Below are positions 7,167 to 14,423 of a DNA stretch of 22,316 nt, one piece after another (positions within the stretch are counted from its first letter, which is position 1; each line of letters begins with the position of its first letter). Origin of the DNA: DAITPV01 sp050692555 (GTDB taxonomy: Bacteria; Actinomycetota; UBA4738; CALAEC01); contig JBOGVS010000045.1 of assembly GCA_050692555.1 (NCBI GenBank), forward strand, positions 1-22,316, written 5' to 3'. The notes under the pieces are model-generated. The model had not been told where the DNA came from and searched no databases. It was given only the letters and a program-made list of their open reading frames with translations. The translations under genes and the position numbers were made by a program.

Positions 7167-7196
7167 CGGGGAAGGCCGACGGGCGACGCTTCCCCG
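7167..7196. terminator. Stem-loop between convergent genes
   Basis: CGGGGAAG (7167-7174) pairs with CTTCCCCG (7189-7196) around a 14-base loop. A smaller GAGCT/AGCTC stem lies just before it (7145-7159). It separates the membrane protein gene from the end of pcaG, ending two bases before the pcaG stop codon. There is no clear T-run. Confidence 0.45.
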
Positions 7197-7197
7197 T

Positions 7198-7728
7198 TCA
7201 GAACGCGAAGAAGACGGTCTCACCCTCGCCCTGCAGGCGGATGTGGAAGGTGTAGCCGTCGGCGGAAGGCTCCGCCACCAGCGTGGCTCGTGCCACCGGA
7301 TCGGCGATGCTGGAGAGGACGGGATCGCCTTCGTTGGCCCGCTCCTCGTCCGCGAAGTAGATGCGCGTGTACACCTGTTTGAGCAGGCCTCGGGCGAACA
7401 CGGCCACCTCGAGATGCGGCGCCTGAACGGTGCCACCCGGCCCGGGGATCGCCCCGGGCTTCACGGTGAAGATGCCGAAGCTGCCTCGGGCGTCGGTTGG
7501 ACATCGCGCGAACCCATCGTCGCCCTCCGGATACCGGCCGTCGGGCCCCGCCTGCCACGACTCGATGATGGCGTCCGGAACCGGATCGGTGTTCCCATCC
7601 ACGACGGTTCCGCGGATCCAGAATCCCCTCGGGGTACCTTCGGGCACCGCGAAGGGTCCGCGCTCGAACGGAAGGCCGATGGCGAAGAACGGACCGACCG
7701 TCTGCGATGGCGTGAGCCCGGGCCTCAC
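7198..7728 (-). CDS. pcaG: Protocatechuate 3,4-dioxygenase alpha subunit
   Basis: 176 residues. It begins with L-T-P-S-Q-T-V-G-P-F-F, the typical opening of PcaG, and contains the intradiol beta-sandwich pattern (G-T-V-V-D-G-N-T-D-P-V-P-D-A-I-I-E-S-W-Q-A, then K-P-G-A, H-L-E-V-A-V-F-A-R-G-L). The alpha subunit keeps the fold of the beta subunit but lacks the iron ligands, and that is what is seen: the R-P-A-H-I-H segment of beta is replaced by A-P-H-L-E-V. With PcaH it forms the (alpha-beta-Fe)n enzyme that cleaves protocatechuate between the hydroxyls to 3-carboxy-cis,cis-muconate. The GTG start at 7728 overlaps the pcaH stop as GTGA, so the two are translationally coupled in the order pcaH-pcaG usual in bacteria. 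No pcaB or pcaL follows; the next gene is convergent. Confidence 0.92.
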   Translation of the reverse strand: MRPGLTPSQTVGPFFAIGLPFERGPFAVPEGTPRGFWIRGTVVDGNTDPVPDAIIESWQAGPDGRYPEGDDGFARCPTDARGSFGIFTVKPGAIPGPGGTVQAPHLEVAVFARGLLKQVYTRIYFADEERANEGDPVLSSIADPVARATLVAEPSADGYTFHIRLQGEGETVFFAF

Positions 7729-8480
7729 TCGTCGGGGTCCTCCAGCGGTGTGGCACTCCTGCCGCCGAGCACGATGTCGAACCGGTAGGCCAGCGCCCAC
7801 TCGGGGGTCGTTTCCGACAGGTCGAATTGCGAGATCAGCCGTTCCCGGACGTTCGGGTCGGGGATCGAATTGAAGATGGGGTCGAATGGGAACAGCGGGT
7901 CGCCCGGGAAGTACATCTGGGTCACCAGCCGCTCGAGGAAGTTCCGTCCGAACACGGAGAAGTGGATGTGGGCCGGTCGCCAGGCGTTGTCGTGGTTCTG
8001 CCACGGGTAGGCGCCGGGCTGGATCGTGATGAACCGGTAGGCGCCGTGGTCGTCGGTGAGGCACCGTCCTGCCCCAGTGAAGTTTGGATCCAGGGGGGCG
8101 GGGTGGCGGTCGCGGTCGTGGGCGTAGCGACCGCCCGCGTTCGCTTGCCACACTTCGACCAGCGTGTTGCGGATGGGACGGCCGTCACGGTCCAGGACCC
8201 GCCCGTGCACGATGATCCGCTGTCCTTGCGGGTCCCCGGCGTGCTGACGGGTCAGATCGTTGTCCAGCGGGCCGACGCGTCCCTCACCGAGCAACGGGCC
8301 GGTGAGGTCGGCGGACGCATGGGGAGCGGGCAGGAGGGGTCGCTTCGGGGCCCGGAGCTCGGTCGAGCGGTAGTCGAGATACAGATACGGGGGATCGACG
8401 GCCCCGGATGCGCTCGGGTCCGCCGGCCGAACCACTCGGGCTGTCGGGTCAGCTCCCCGGACTCTAGATCCGCGTGTCAC
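7725..8480 (-). CDS. pcaH: Protocatechuate 3,4-dioxygenase beta subunit
   Basis: 251 residues from the GTG at 8480. All catalytic residues of the ferric intradiol family are present: tyrosines 119 (G-G-R-Y-A-H) and 158 (P-G-A-Y-P-W), arginine 168 and histidines 171 and 173 (W-R-P-A-H-I-H-F). P-L-D-P-N-F-T-G and C-L-T-D-D-H-G-A-Y-R-F are typical of PcaH. It holds the non-haem Fe(III) and opens protocatechuate's ring with O2. The start is set by a perfect AGGAGG (8487-8492) six bases before GTG 8480; an in-frame GTG six codons further up would put this ribosome-binding site inside the gene and is rejected. The first ~25 residues are disordered-looking. The upstream 209-base region is shared with the divergent aldehyde dehydrogenase operon and contains a 15-base palindrome. 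Confidence 0.95.
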   Translation of the reverse strand: MTRGSRVRGADPTARVVRPADPSASGAVDPPYLYLDYRSTELRAPKRPLLPAPHASADLTGPLLGEGRVGPLDNDLTRQHAGDPQGQRIIVHGRVLDRDGRPIRNTLVEVWQANAGGRYAHDRDRHPAPLDPNFTGAGRCLTDDHGAYRFITIQPGAYPWQNHDNAWRPAHIHFSVFGRNFLERLVTQMYFPGDPLFPFDPIFNSIPDPNVRERLISQFDLSETTPEWALAYRFDIVLGGRSATPLEDPDE

Positions 8481-8486
8481 GCCGTA

Positions 8487-8492
8487 CCTCCT
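8487..8492 (-). promoter_or_regulatory. Ribosome-binding site that fixes the pcaH start
   Basis: On the minus strand a perfect AGGAGG is followed by six bases (TACGGC) and the GTG at 8480-8478. The spacing is ideal. It makes the GTG at 8498, six codons upstream, unlikely to be the true start. Confidence 0.85.
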
Positions 8493-8579
8493 CTCCACTT
8501 ACAGTAGACGACAAGGCGGGCTGGGGCACTGACGGTGCGCGGCCCTGCATCCGTGCAGCCGTTCAGCATCGACGCTGGT

Positions 8580-8608
8580 TTGACACCGTCGCCCGCGCTG
8601 GGCACACT
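8580..8608 (+). promoter_or_regulatory. Possible promoter of the aldehyde dehydrogenase operon
   Basis: TTGACA at 8580-8585 is a perfect -35 match. Seventeen bases later is CACACT (8603-8608), which keeps the most important -10 positions (A2 and T6) but matches only three of six. Transcription would start near 8615, so the palindrome at 8631-8645 would be just downstream in the leader, the same arrangement as at the membrane-protein gene. Confidence 0.4.
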
Positions 8609-8630
8609 CGGTTCGGCTAGCGCGTGGTGT

Positions 8631-8645
8631 GTTCGGTATCCGAAC
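8631..8645. promoter_or_regulatory. 15-base palindromic operator-like site between divergent aromatic operons
   Basis: GTTCGGTATCCGAAC is a perfect palindrome around TAT, located 45 bases before the aldehyde dehydrogenase start. It has the length and GTTCG start of the PcaR site described in Pseudomonas putida (GTTCGATAATCGCAC, recalled from the literature). PcaR is an IclR-family regulator responding to 3-oxoadipate. No such regulator gene lies in this window. Confidence 0.55.
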
Positions 8646-8689
8646 GAGTGGCCCCACCAACGCGGAGTGCGGCAGAAAGGAGAACGGCC

Positions 8690-10150
8690 ATGGGTCTTCT
8701 CGATGCCGGGACGTGGTCCGGACAGCTCTTCTCGAGCGGGTGGGTGCCCGGTGGCGCGGGCGACTATCCCGTGATCGAACCCGCCACCGGCGATGAGCTG
8801 GGGCGAATGGGACGCGCCAGCAGCGAAGATGTATCCAGTGCGGCATCCAAAGCTTCTCAGGCTCAGCCGGCCTGGGCGGGTGCCATGTACCAGGACCGGG
8901 CGGCCACCCTCCGGAAGGCCGGCGACCTGTTCACCGAACATGCCGAGGAGATCCAGGGCTGGATCATGCGCGAGACCGGGGCGATCCCGCCTAAAGCCGA
9001 GCTGGAGACGTGGTTCGCCGCCAGTACCTGCTACGAGGCCGCTGGCCTGGTCTCCATGCCGTACGAGGAGGTCCTCCGCACCCGCGACCCAGTCCTCTCG
9101 ATGTCGCGGCGGCTGCCGGTCGGCACTGTGGGTGTGATCTCCCCGTTCAACTTTCCGCTGATCCTCTCGATCCGGGCGGTTGCTCCGGCGCTGGCCCTGG
9201 GCAACGCGGTGGTGCTGAAACCCGATCCCCGGACCGCCGTCAGTGGCGGCGCCGTCCTGGCCAGGATCTTCGAGGAAGCGGGGGTGCCCGACAGCCTCTT
9301 CAGCGTGCTGCCCGGGGAGGCCGACATCGGGGAGGCCATGGTGAAGGATCCGGCCATCCCCATGATCTCGTTCACCGGCTCCACCCGAGCGGGCCGGAAG
9401 GTATCGGCCCTCGGCGGCGAGCACCTGAAGCGGGTGCACCTGGAGCTCGGCGGGAACTCCGCCCTGATCGTGCTCGACGACGTGGACCTGGAGAAGGCCG
9501 TCTCGGTCGGCGCGTTCGGCTCGTTCATGCACCAGGGCCAGGTCTGCATGACCACGGGCCGTCACCTGGTGCAGCGGAGCATCGCCGACGAGTACACGGC
9601 GACCCTTGCCGAGCACGCGGAGCACACGCCGGTCGGGAATCCCGCCACCGAGCAGGTGGCCCTGGGACCGATCATCGACGAGAAGCAACGAGATCGCGTC
9701 CACGGCATCGTGACCGAGAGCGTGAAAGCCGGTGCTCGGCTGGCCGCGGGGGGAACCTACGAGGGCCTGTTCTACCGTCCGACGGTCCTGGCCGACGTTC
9801 CGACCGATTCCTCCGCGTACCGGGAGGAGATCTTCGGACCCGTGGCCCCGATCGTTCCGTTCGATTCCGTCGACGATGCGGTGAAGCTGGCGTCCGAGAA
9901 CGAGTACGGGTTATCCCTGGGCATCCTGACCCGCGACGTGATGAAGGGCCTGGAGCTCGCGGAACGCATCCCCACCGGGACCGCGCACATCAACGACCAG
10001 ACCGTGTCCGATGAGGTGGTGAACCCGTTCGGCGGGGTCAAGGCCTCGGGTCCAGGAGCCCGGCTCGGTGGCGTGCAGGCGAACATCGAGGCGTTCACCC
10101 AGGTGCAGTGGGTGACCATGCGAGGGGATCTGCCCGACTACCCATTCTGA
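8690..10150 (+). CDS. Benzaldehyde dehydrogenase (NAD(P)-dependent aldehyde dehydrogenase)
   Basis: 486 residues, the normal length for the family. Catalytic residues are visible: N154 (S-P-F-N-F-P), E252 (L-E-L-G-G) and the nucleophile C286 (H-Q-G-Q-V-C-M). F-T-G-S-T-R-A-G (228-235) is the cofactor loop. The opening L-L-D-A-G-T-W-S-G-Q-L-F, the P-A-T-G-D-E-L-G segment and S-F-M-H-Q-G-Q-V-C-M-T-T-G-R are typical of the benzaldehyde dehydrogenase (XylC-like) subgroup, which oxidises aromatic aldehydes such as benzaldehyde, 4-hydroxybenzaldehyde or vanillin to the acid. The ATG at 8690 has AAAGGAG at the right distance. The hydroxybenzoate hydroxylase gene follows after 12 bases, which makes 4-hydroxybenzaldehyde or a related aldehyde an attractive substrate (inference). 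Confidence 0.88.
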   Translation: MGLLDAGTWSGQLFSSGWVPGGAGDYPVIEPATGDELGRMGRASSEDVSSAASKASQAQPAWAGAMYQDRAATLRKAGDLFTEHAEEIQGWIMRETGAIPPKAELETWFAASTCYEAAGLVSMPYEEVLRTRDPVLSMSRRLPVGTVGVISPFNFPLILSIRAVAPALALGNAVVLKPDPRTAVSGGAVLARIFEEAGVPDSLFSVLPGEADIGEAMVKDPAIPMISFTGSTRAGRKVSALGGEHLKRVHLELGGNSALIVLDDVDLEKAVSVGAFGSFMHQGQVCMTTGRHLVQRSIADEYTATLAEHAEHTPVGNPATEQVALGPIIDEKQRDRVHGIVTESVKAGARLAAGGTYEGLFYRPTVLADVPTDSSAYREEIFGPVAPIVPFDSVDDAVKLASENEYGLSLGILTRDVMKGLELAERIPTGTAHINDQTVSDEVVNPFGGVKASGPGARLGGVQANIEAFTQVQWVTMRGDLPDYPF

Positions 10151-10162
10151 ACGCACTCCGCG

Positions 10163-11338
10163 ATGCGAACACAGGCTGGCATCGTCGGCGCCGGGCCGGC
10201 GGGCCTGGTGCTGTCCCATCTCCTCGACCTGCAGGGGATCGAGTCGGTGGTCCTCGAGGCCCGGAACCGGGAGTACGTCGAGCAGCGGGTGCGCGCCGGC
10301 GTCCTCGAGCAGGGCACCGTGGAGCTCCTCCGCGATGCGGGCCTGGCAGACCGGCTCGATCGAGAGGGGATCGTCCACCACGGCATCGAGATCCGCTTCG
10401 AAGGCAGGGGCCACCGCATCGCCCTCACGGACCTCACCGGAGGCCGATCCATCTGGATCTACGGGCAGCAAGAGCTGGTGAAGGACCTGATCAAGGCGCG
10501 CCTGGACAAGGGAGGAACGATCGAGTTCGAGGTCGAGGACGTGCGGCTGGAGGGCGTCGACACCGACCGGCCGTCGATCCGCTACCTCAAGGGCGGCCGG
10601 GAACAACGGCTCGAGTGCGACGTCATCGCCGGGTGCGACGGGTTCCACGGGGTGTCGCGTGGCTCGATCCCTCCCGGGATCGTTCGCGAGTACCATCACG
10701 AGTACCCGTTCGCCTGGCTGGGGATCCTGGCCGCCGTGGCGCCGTCGACCGAGGAGCTGATCTACGCCCGGCACGACCGGGGGTTCGCCCTCCACAGCCT
10801 GCGTTCGCCGGAGATCAGCCGGCTCTACGTGCAAGTGGCGCCGGACGAGGACCTCACGAATTGGCCCGATGAACGCATCTGGAAGGAGCTGGCGATCCGG
10901 CTGGCCGCCGACGGCTGGACGTTGACCGAAGGCCCGGTCATCGAGAAGGGCATCGCCCCACTGCGCAGCTTCGTCGCCGAGCCCATGCAGTACGGACAGC
11001 TCTATCTGGCCGGCGATGCCGCACACATCGTGCCCGCCACCGGGGCCAAGGGCCTGAACCTGGCCGTGGCGGACGTTCGGGTGCTGGCCGAGGCACTGGC
11101 GACGCGGTACCGGACCGGCCGAACCGAGGTGTTGGAGGATTACTCGACCCGATGTCTCCGGCGTGTGTGGCGCGTCCAGGACTTCTCGAACTGGATGAGC
11201 TCCATGCTCCACCGGTATCCGGACGACGATGGATTCTGGGGGAGGTTGCAGCTCGCTGCGCTCGACTGGCTGACGACTTCGGAGGCGGTCGCCCGGAACC
11301 TGGCGGCCAACTACACGGGCCTCCCGTTTGACTACTGA
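10163..11338 (+). CDS. pobA: 4-hydroxybenzoate 3-monooxygenase
   Basis: 391 residues, close to the 394 of the Pseudomonas enzyme. Flavin motifs: G-A-G-P-A-G (9-14), the C-D-G-F-H-G-V-S-R segment (158-166) and A-G-D-A-A-H-I-V (283-290). R-A-G-V-L-E-Q-G-T-V-E-L-L is diagnostic. Residues known to bind or activate 4-hydroxybenzoate in PHBH are conserved at the same numbers: H72, Y201, S212, R214, R220 and Y222, with Y384 matching Tyr385. Two differences: P-A-T-G at 291-294 puts Ala where PHBH has Pro293, and in the NADPH-binding helix (32-44, E-A-R-N-R-E-Y) the Arg33 position is Ala, so the NADPH/NADH preference may differ. The enzyme makes protocatechuate, the substrate of the neighbouring PcaGH. 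It starts 12 bases after the aldehyde dehydrogenase gene and lacks an obvious ribosome-binding site, so translation may depend on the upstream gene. Confidence 0.93.
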   Translation: MRTQAGIVGAGPAGLVLSHLLDLQGIESVVLEARNREYVEQRVRAGVLEQGTVELLRDAGLADRLDREGIVHHGIEIRFEGRGHRIALTDLTGGRSIWIYGQQELVKDLIKARLDKGGTIEFEVEDVRLEGVDTDRPSIRYLKGGREQRLECDVIAGCDGFHGVSRGSIPPGIVREYHHEYPFAWLGILAAVAPSTEELIYARHDRGFALHSLRSPEISRLYVQVAPDEDLTNWPDERIWKELAIRLAADGWTLTEGPVIEKGIAPLRSFVAEPMQYGQLYLAGDAAHIVPATGAKGLNLAVADVRVLAEALATRYRTGRTEVLEDYSTRCLRRVWRVQDFSNWMSSMLHRYPDDDGFWGRLQLAALDWLTTSEAVARNLAANYTGLPFDY

Positions 11339-11398
11339 TGCGAGGCGAGTGGTGACCTACGCTACGATCCTGATGCCCTCGGAGGAAGGAGGCTCGCC

Positions 11399-12511
11399 GT
11401 GACCACCGCCGCTGATACCAGCCTGGGGTACCGATCCGAGGTGGTCGGAAGCCTCCTCCGGCCCGAGTATCTGAAGGAGGCCTTCGAGCAATTCGAGCAG
11501 GGAGAGATCGCCGAGGACGACCTCGTGGCGGCCCAGGATCGAGCGGCGTTGGAGGCGATCAAGCTGCAGGAGGAGTGCGGGCTCGACGTCCTCACCGACG
11601 GCGAGGTTCGGCGGCGCTTCTGGTTCGATCCCCTGACGGCGAGCCTGGGCTACAACTACCAGGAGTCGGCGCCGGTTCCGTTCACGGCGGGGGGGCAGCG
11701 ACCGGAGGAAGCGCCTCCGAAGCTGCCGGTGGTGACCGAGCCGCTCCGCGTCGTCCAGAACCTTCCGCTCCGTGAGTACAGCTTCGTTCACCAGCACGCC
11801 CATACCCCTACCAAGACCACGATCGCCGGCATGACCTACGCCAGCGTCCTGTGGGTGCCGGGCGTCTCGGACGGCTCGTACGCCGATCGAGACCAGTACA
11901 TGGCCGACGTCCTTCGACTGATGAAGGAGGTCGTCCGGCAGGTCGTGGAGGCCGGGACGAATTACGTGCAGCTCGACTCGCCCAGATACACCCATATGGT
12001 CAGCGAGGAGGGACGGGCGAACCTGAAACGGGTCGGTCTCGACGTGGAGACCTGGCTGGACGAGATGATCGCTTTCGACAACGAGCTGATCAACGCGTTC
12101 CCCGAAGTGACCTTTGCAGTGCACCTCTGTCGAGGAAACCATCGGAGCATGTGGTCGGTGGAGGGTGGGTACGATGCTATCGCCGAGCAGCTGTTCAACG
12201 GGCTGGCGGTTGACCGGATCCTGGCCGAGTACGACTCGCCCCGGGCCGGGACGTTCGCGCCGCTCCGGTTCGTCCCGGAGGGCAAGGTGGTGGTGCTCGG
12301 GCTGATCACCACCAAGGAACCGGAGCTCGAGGACGCGGATCAGCTGAAGGGCCGGATCGAAGAGGCGTCGAAGCACATCCCGCTGGAGCGCCTGGGGCTC
12401 AGTCCGCAGTGCGGGTTTGCCTCGACGATGCCCGGGAACCTGGTGACCTTCGACGACCAGCGGGCCAAACTCGAGCTGGTGGCCGGGGTGGCTCGCGACG
12501 TCTGGGGTTAG
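11399..12511 (+). CDS. MetE-like zinc-dependent methyltransferase family protein (YxjG type)
   Basis: 370 residues, equal to the catalytic C-terminal half of cobalamin-independent methionine synthase without the N-terminal half. Zinc ligands can be placed: H242 and C244 (V-H-L-C-R-G-N-H), E277 (A-E-Y-D-S) and C338 (S-P-Q-C-G-F-A-S). The N-terminus has E-V-V-G-S-L-L-R-P and D-G-E-V-R-R-R, as in YxjG/YxjH proteins. The family transfers methyl groups to, or otherwise activates, thiols at zinc; epoxyalkane:coenzyme M transferase is a catabolic relative of the same fold. Here it sits between pobA and an importer, so a role in handling a methylated or methoxylated substrate is possible, but housekeeping methionine synthesis is not excluded. 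The GTG at 11399 has a strong GGAGGAAGGAGG upstream, and a 60-base gap separates it from pobA. Confidence 0.8.
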   Translation: MTTAADTSLGYRSEVVGSLLRPEYLKEAFEQFEQGEIAEDDLVAAQDRAALEAIKLQEECGLDVLTDGEVRRRFWFDPLTASLGYNYQESAPVPFTAGGQRPEEAPPKLPVVTEPLRVVQNLPLREYSFVHQHAHTPTKTTIAGMTYASVLWVPGVSDGSYADRDQYMADVLRLMKEVVRQVVEAGTNYVQLDSPRYTHMVSEEGRANLKRVGLDVETWLDEMIAFDNELINAFPEVTFAVHLCRGNHRSMWSVEGGYDAIAEQLFNGLAVDRILAEYDSPRAGTFAPLRFVPEGKVVVLGLITTKEPELEDADQLKGRIEEASKHIPLERLGLSPQCGFASTMPGNLVTFDDQRAKLELVAGVARDVWG

Positions 12512-12529
12512 GAGCGAGAGGAGGAGGAG

Positions 12530-13552
12530 ATGAGGGAACTCCGGAAGAGGGGCGGAAGGGCCACCGTTCGTTCGATGCGGGGGAGGTTGTTCGCCCTGGT
12601 CGCCGCGCTGGCCCTGGTCATGGTGGCGTGCGACGGAGACGGAGGAGGGACGACCCAGCCGCCGTCGCCGGGAGGCCAAGGCGAACCGGAGCTCTCGACC
12701 ATCAACCTGGGCTTGCTCCCGCTGGCCGACGTGGCACCCGTTCATATCGCCATCGCTGAGGGCTTCTTCGAGGAGGAGGGGCTCACCGTCGAGATCCAGA
12801 TCGTGGAGAGTGGGGCTACCGCCATCCCCGCGCTGGTCTCCGGCGACCTGGACGTCACGTTCGGGAACTACGTGTCGTTCTTCCTGGCCAGCAACGAGGG
12901 CCTCGATCTGATGGTCATTGCGGACCAGAACCATGCCACCCCTGGATTCAGCTCGATGATGACGCTGCCTGATTCGGGGATCGAGGATCCCGCAGACTTC
13001 GAGGGGCGGACGTTTGCCGTGAACGCGTTGTCCAACGTGGCGGAGATCACCACCCGGGCCCAGATCAGTGACGCCGGAGGCGATCACGATGCGGTGGAAT
13101 ACGTCGAGATCGCCTTCCCGGACATGATCGCCGCGCTCGATCGCGGCGATGTCGACGGCATCTTTGCCGTGGAGCCGTTCGTGACCATTGCGGAGCAGGA
13201 GCTCGACGCGGTTGAGGTGGCCGACCCGTACGGCGGGAGGCTTGAAGGGTTCCCCGTGGCCGGCTTCCAGGCCACGAGCGAGTTCGCCGAGGCGAATCCC
13301 AATACGGTTGCCGCGTTCCAGCGGGCCATGGTGAGGGCCTCCCAGCTCGCGGCCGACGAGCCCGACCGGGTGGTCGACATCCTCCCCGAGTACACCGAGC
13401 TGTCCCCGGAGCTGGCCGCGAACCTCACCCAGCCCGAGTTCGTTTCCGAGATCGACCCTGCCGACCTCACCGTGGTCGCTGATCTCATGGTCGAGTTCGG
13501 GCTGCTGGACGAGGCACCGGACGTGGACGCCCTGGTCATCCCGACACCGTGA
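12530..13552 (+). CDS. ABC transporter substrate-binding lipoprotein (NMT1/SsuA-TauA type)
   Basis: 340 residues. A basic N-terminus and hydrophobic segment (about 20-33) end in V-M-V-A-C with Cys 34 as the lipidation site, followed by a Gly/Pro-rich linker. The mature part has the two-lobed periplasmic-binding pattern of the NMT1/THI5-SsuA class: L-L-P-L-A-D-V-A-P-V-H-I-A-I-A-E-G-F-F-E-E-E-G-L, then A-L-V-S-G-D-L-D-V-T-F-G-N-Y and A-L-D-R-G-D-V-D-G-I-F-A-V-E-P-F. Members bind sulfonates, taurine, pyrimidines, riboflavin or aromatic acids such as phthalate, so the substrate must come from context; an aromatic acid is the best guess here. The ATG follows GAGGAGGAG, 18 bases after the methyltransferase stop. 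Two permeases and an ATPase follow. Confidence 0.9.
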   Translation: MRELRKRGGRATVRSMRGRLFALVAALALVMVACDGDGGGTTQPPSPGGQGEPELSTINLGLLPLADVAPVHIAIAEGFFEEEGLTVEIQIVESGATAIPALVSGDLDVTFGNYVSFFLASNEGLDLMVIADQNHATPGFSSMMTLPDSGIEDPADFEGRTFAVNALSNVAEITTRAQISDAGGDHDAVEYVEIAFPDMIAALDRGDVDGIFAVEPFVTIAEQELDAVEVADPYGGRLEGFPVAGFQATSEFAEANPNTVAAFQRAMVRASQLAADEPDRVVDILPEYTELSPELAANLTQPEFVSEIDPADLTVVADLMVEFGLLDEAPDVDALVIPTP

Positions 13553-13572
13553 TCCTGGCCCGAACCCAGGTG

Positions 13573-13590
13573 CTCGGGTCGCCGACCGAG
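13573..13590 (+). other. Stem-loop between binding-protein and permease genes
   Basis: CTCGG..TC pairs with GA.CCGAG around a three-base loop with one bulged G, in the 70-base gap after the binding-protein stop. Stem-loops here often protect the upstream message, so that the binding protein is made in excess over the permeases. The stem is short and the call is tentative. Confidence 0.3.
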
Positions 13591-13622
13591 AGGCTACGAC
13601 GGCCGGCCGGGTAACCATCCCG

Positions 13623-14423
13623 GTGGACGAAGACCGCCGGGCACCAGAGGGTCTGCTCGGCTCCTCAACGGTGCGGGGCATCGTGGGCCTCCTGGTGGTG
13701 TTCGGCCTGTTCGAGATCCTGACCCGCGCCGAGCTGGTGAACCCCCGATACCTCCCGCCGGCCTCGACGCTCGTGGCCCGGACCGCCGAACTGCTCGTCG
13801 ATCCGGCCTTCCTTCAGCACGTCGGGGCCACCATGGGCGCCTGGGCGGTCGGGCTGAGCCTGGCCACCCTGGCCGCTGTCCCCCTGGGCGTCCTTCTTGG
13901 CTCGTCCCGGCGCATCTACAAGGCCAGCCACGCTCTGGTCGAGTTCCTCAGGCCGATCCCCTCGGTAGCCCTGATTCCGCTGGCCATCCTCCTGTTCGGC
14001 CAGGGGCTGGAGATGAAGCTCGCCATCATCGTGTACGGATCCGCCTGGCCGATCCTGTTCAACGCGATCTACGGCATGCACAGCGTTGACCCCTTGGCGA
14101 AGGACACCGCCAGAGCCTTCGGGTTCAGCCGAAGCTCGATCATGGTGCGGGTGGCGCTCCCCAGCGCGGCGCCGTTCATCTGGACCGGTATCCGGGTGTC
14201 CGCAGCAGTCGCATTGATCCTGGCCATCAGCGCGGAGCTTCTCGCCGGGGGTACTCAAGGCATCGGGACCTTCATCGTGTTCGCACAGCACAGCGGCCGT
14301 CAGGACCTCGTGTACGCGGGGACCATCGTCACCGGGATCCTGGGGTTCATCGTCAATTGGGCCCTCGTTCGGGCGGAGCGTCGGGCGTTCGGCTGGCAAC
14401 GAGTGCTGCGCGAGGGAGTGTGA
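13623..14423 (+). CDS. ABC transporter permease (SsuC/TauC type), first of two
   Basis: 266 residues with about six membrane helices (roughly 17-33, 66-90, 102-124, 132-148, 188-210, 236-252). The cytoplasmic coupling loop that docks on the ATPase is D-T-A-R-A-F-G-F-S-R-S-S-I (about 160-172), the EAA-like motif of binding-protein-dependent permeases. Y-L-P-P-A-S-T-L near the N-terminus and F-L-R-P-I-P-S-V-A-L-I-P-L-A are typical of the SsuC/TauC family. I use the GTG at 13623; no good ribosome-binding site is visible, but the hydrophobic core starts soon after. The stop overlaps the start of the second permease (TGATG), so the two are coupled and probably form a heterodimer. Confidence 0.88.
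   Translation: MDEDRRAPEGLLGSSTVRGIVGLLVVFGLFEILTRAELVNPRYLPPASTLVARTAELLVDPAFLQHVGATMGAWAVGLSLATLAAVPLGVLLGSSRRIYKASHALVEFLRPIPSVALIPLAILLFGQGLEMKLAIIVYGSAWPILFNAIYGMHSVDPLAKDTARAFGFSRSSIMVRVALPSAAPFIWTGIRVSAAVALILAISAELLAGGTQGIGTFIVFAQHSGRQDLVYAGTIVTGILGFIVNWALVRAERRAFGWQRVLREGV

Noticed and set aside
8487..8700. Regulatory gene between pcaH and the aldehyde dehydrogenase
   Set aside because: The 209-base gap is too small and contains only promoter-like boxes and the palindrome.
11357..13681. 774-codon open frame on the minus strand
   Set aside because: It lies opposite the MetE-like gene and the binding-protein gene, both of which have clear family motifs. Its translation is rich in R, H, G and D with no domain, as expected from a GC-rich antisense frame.
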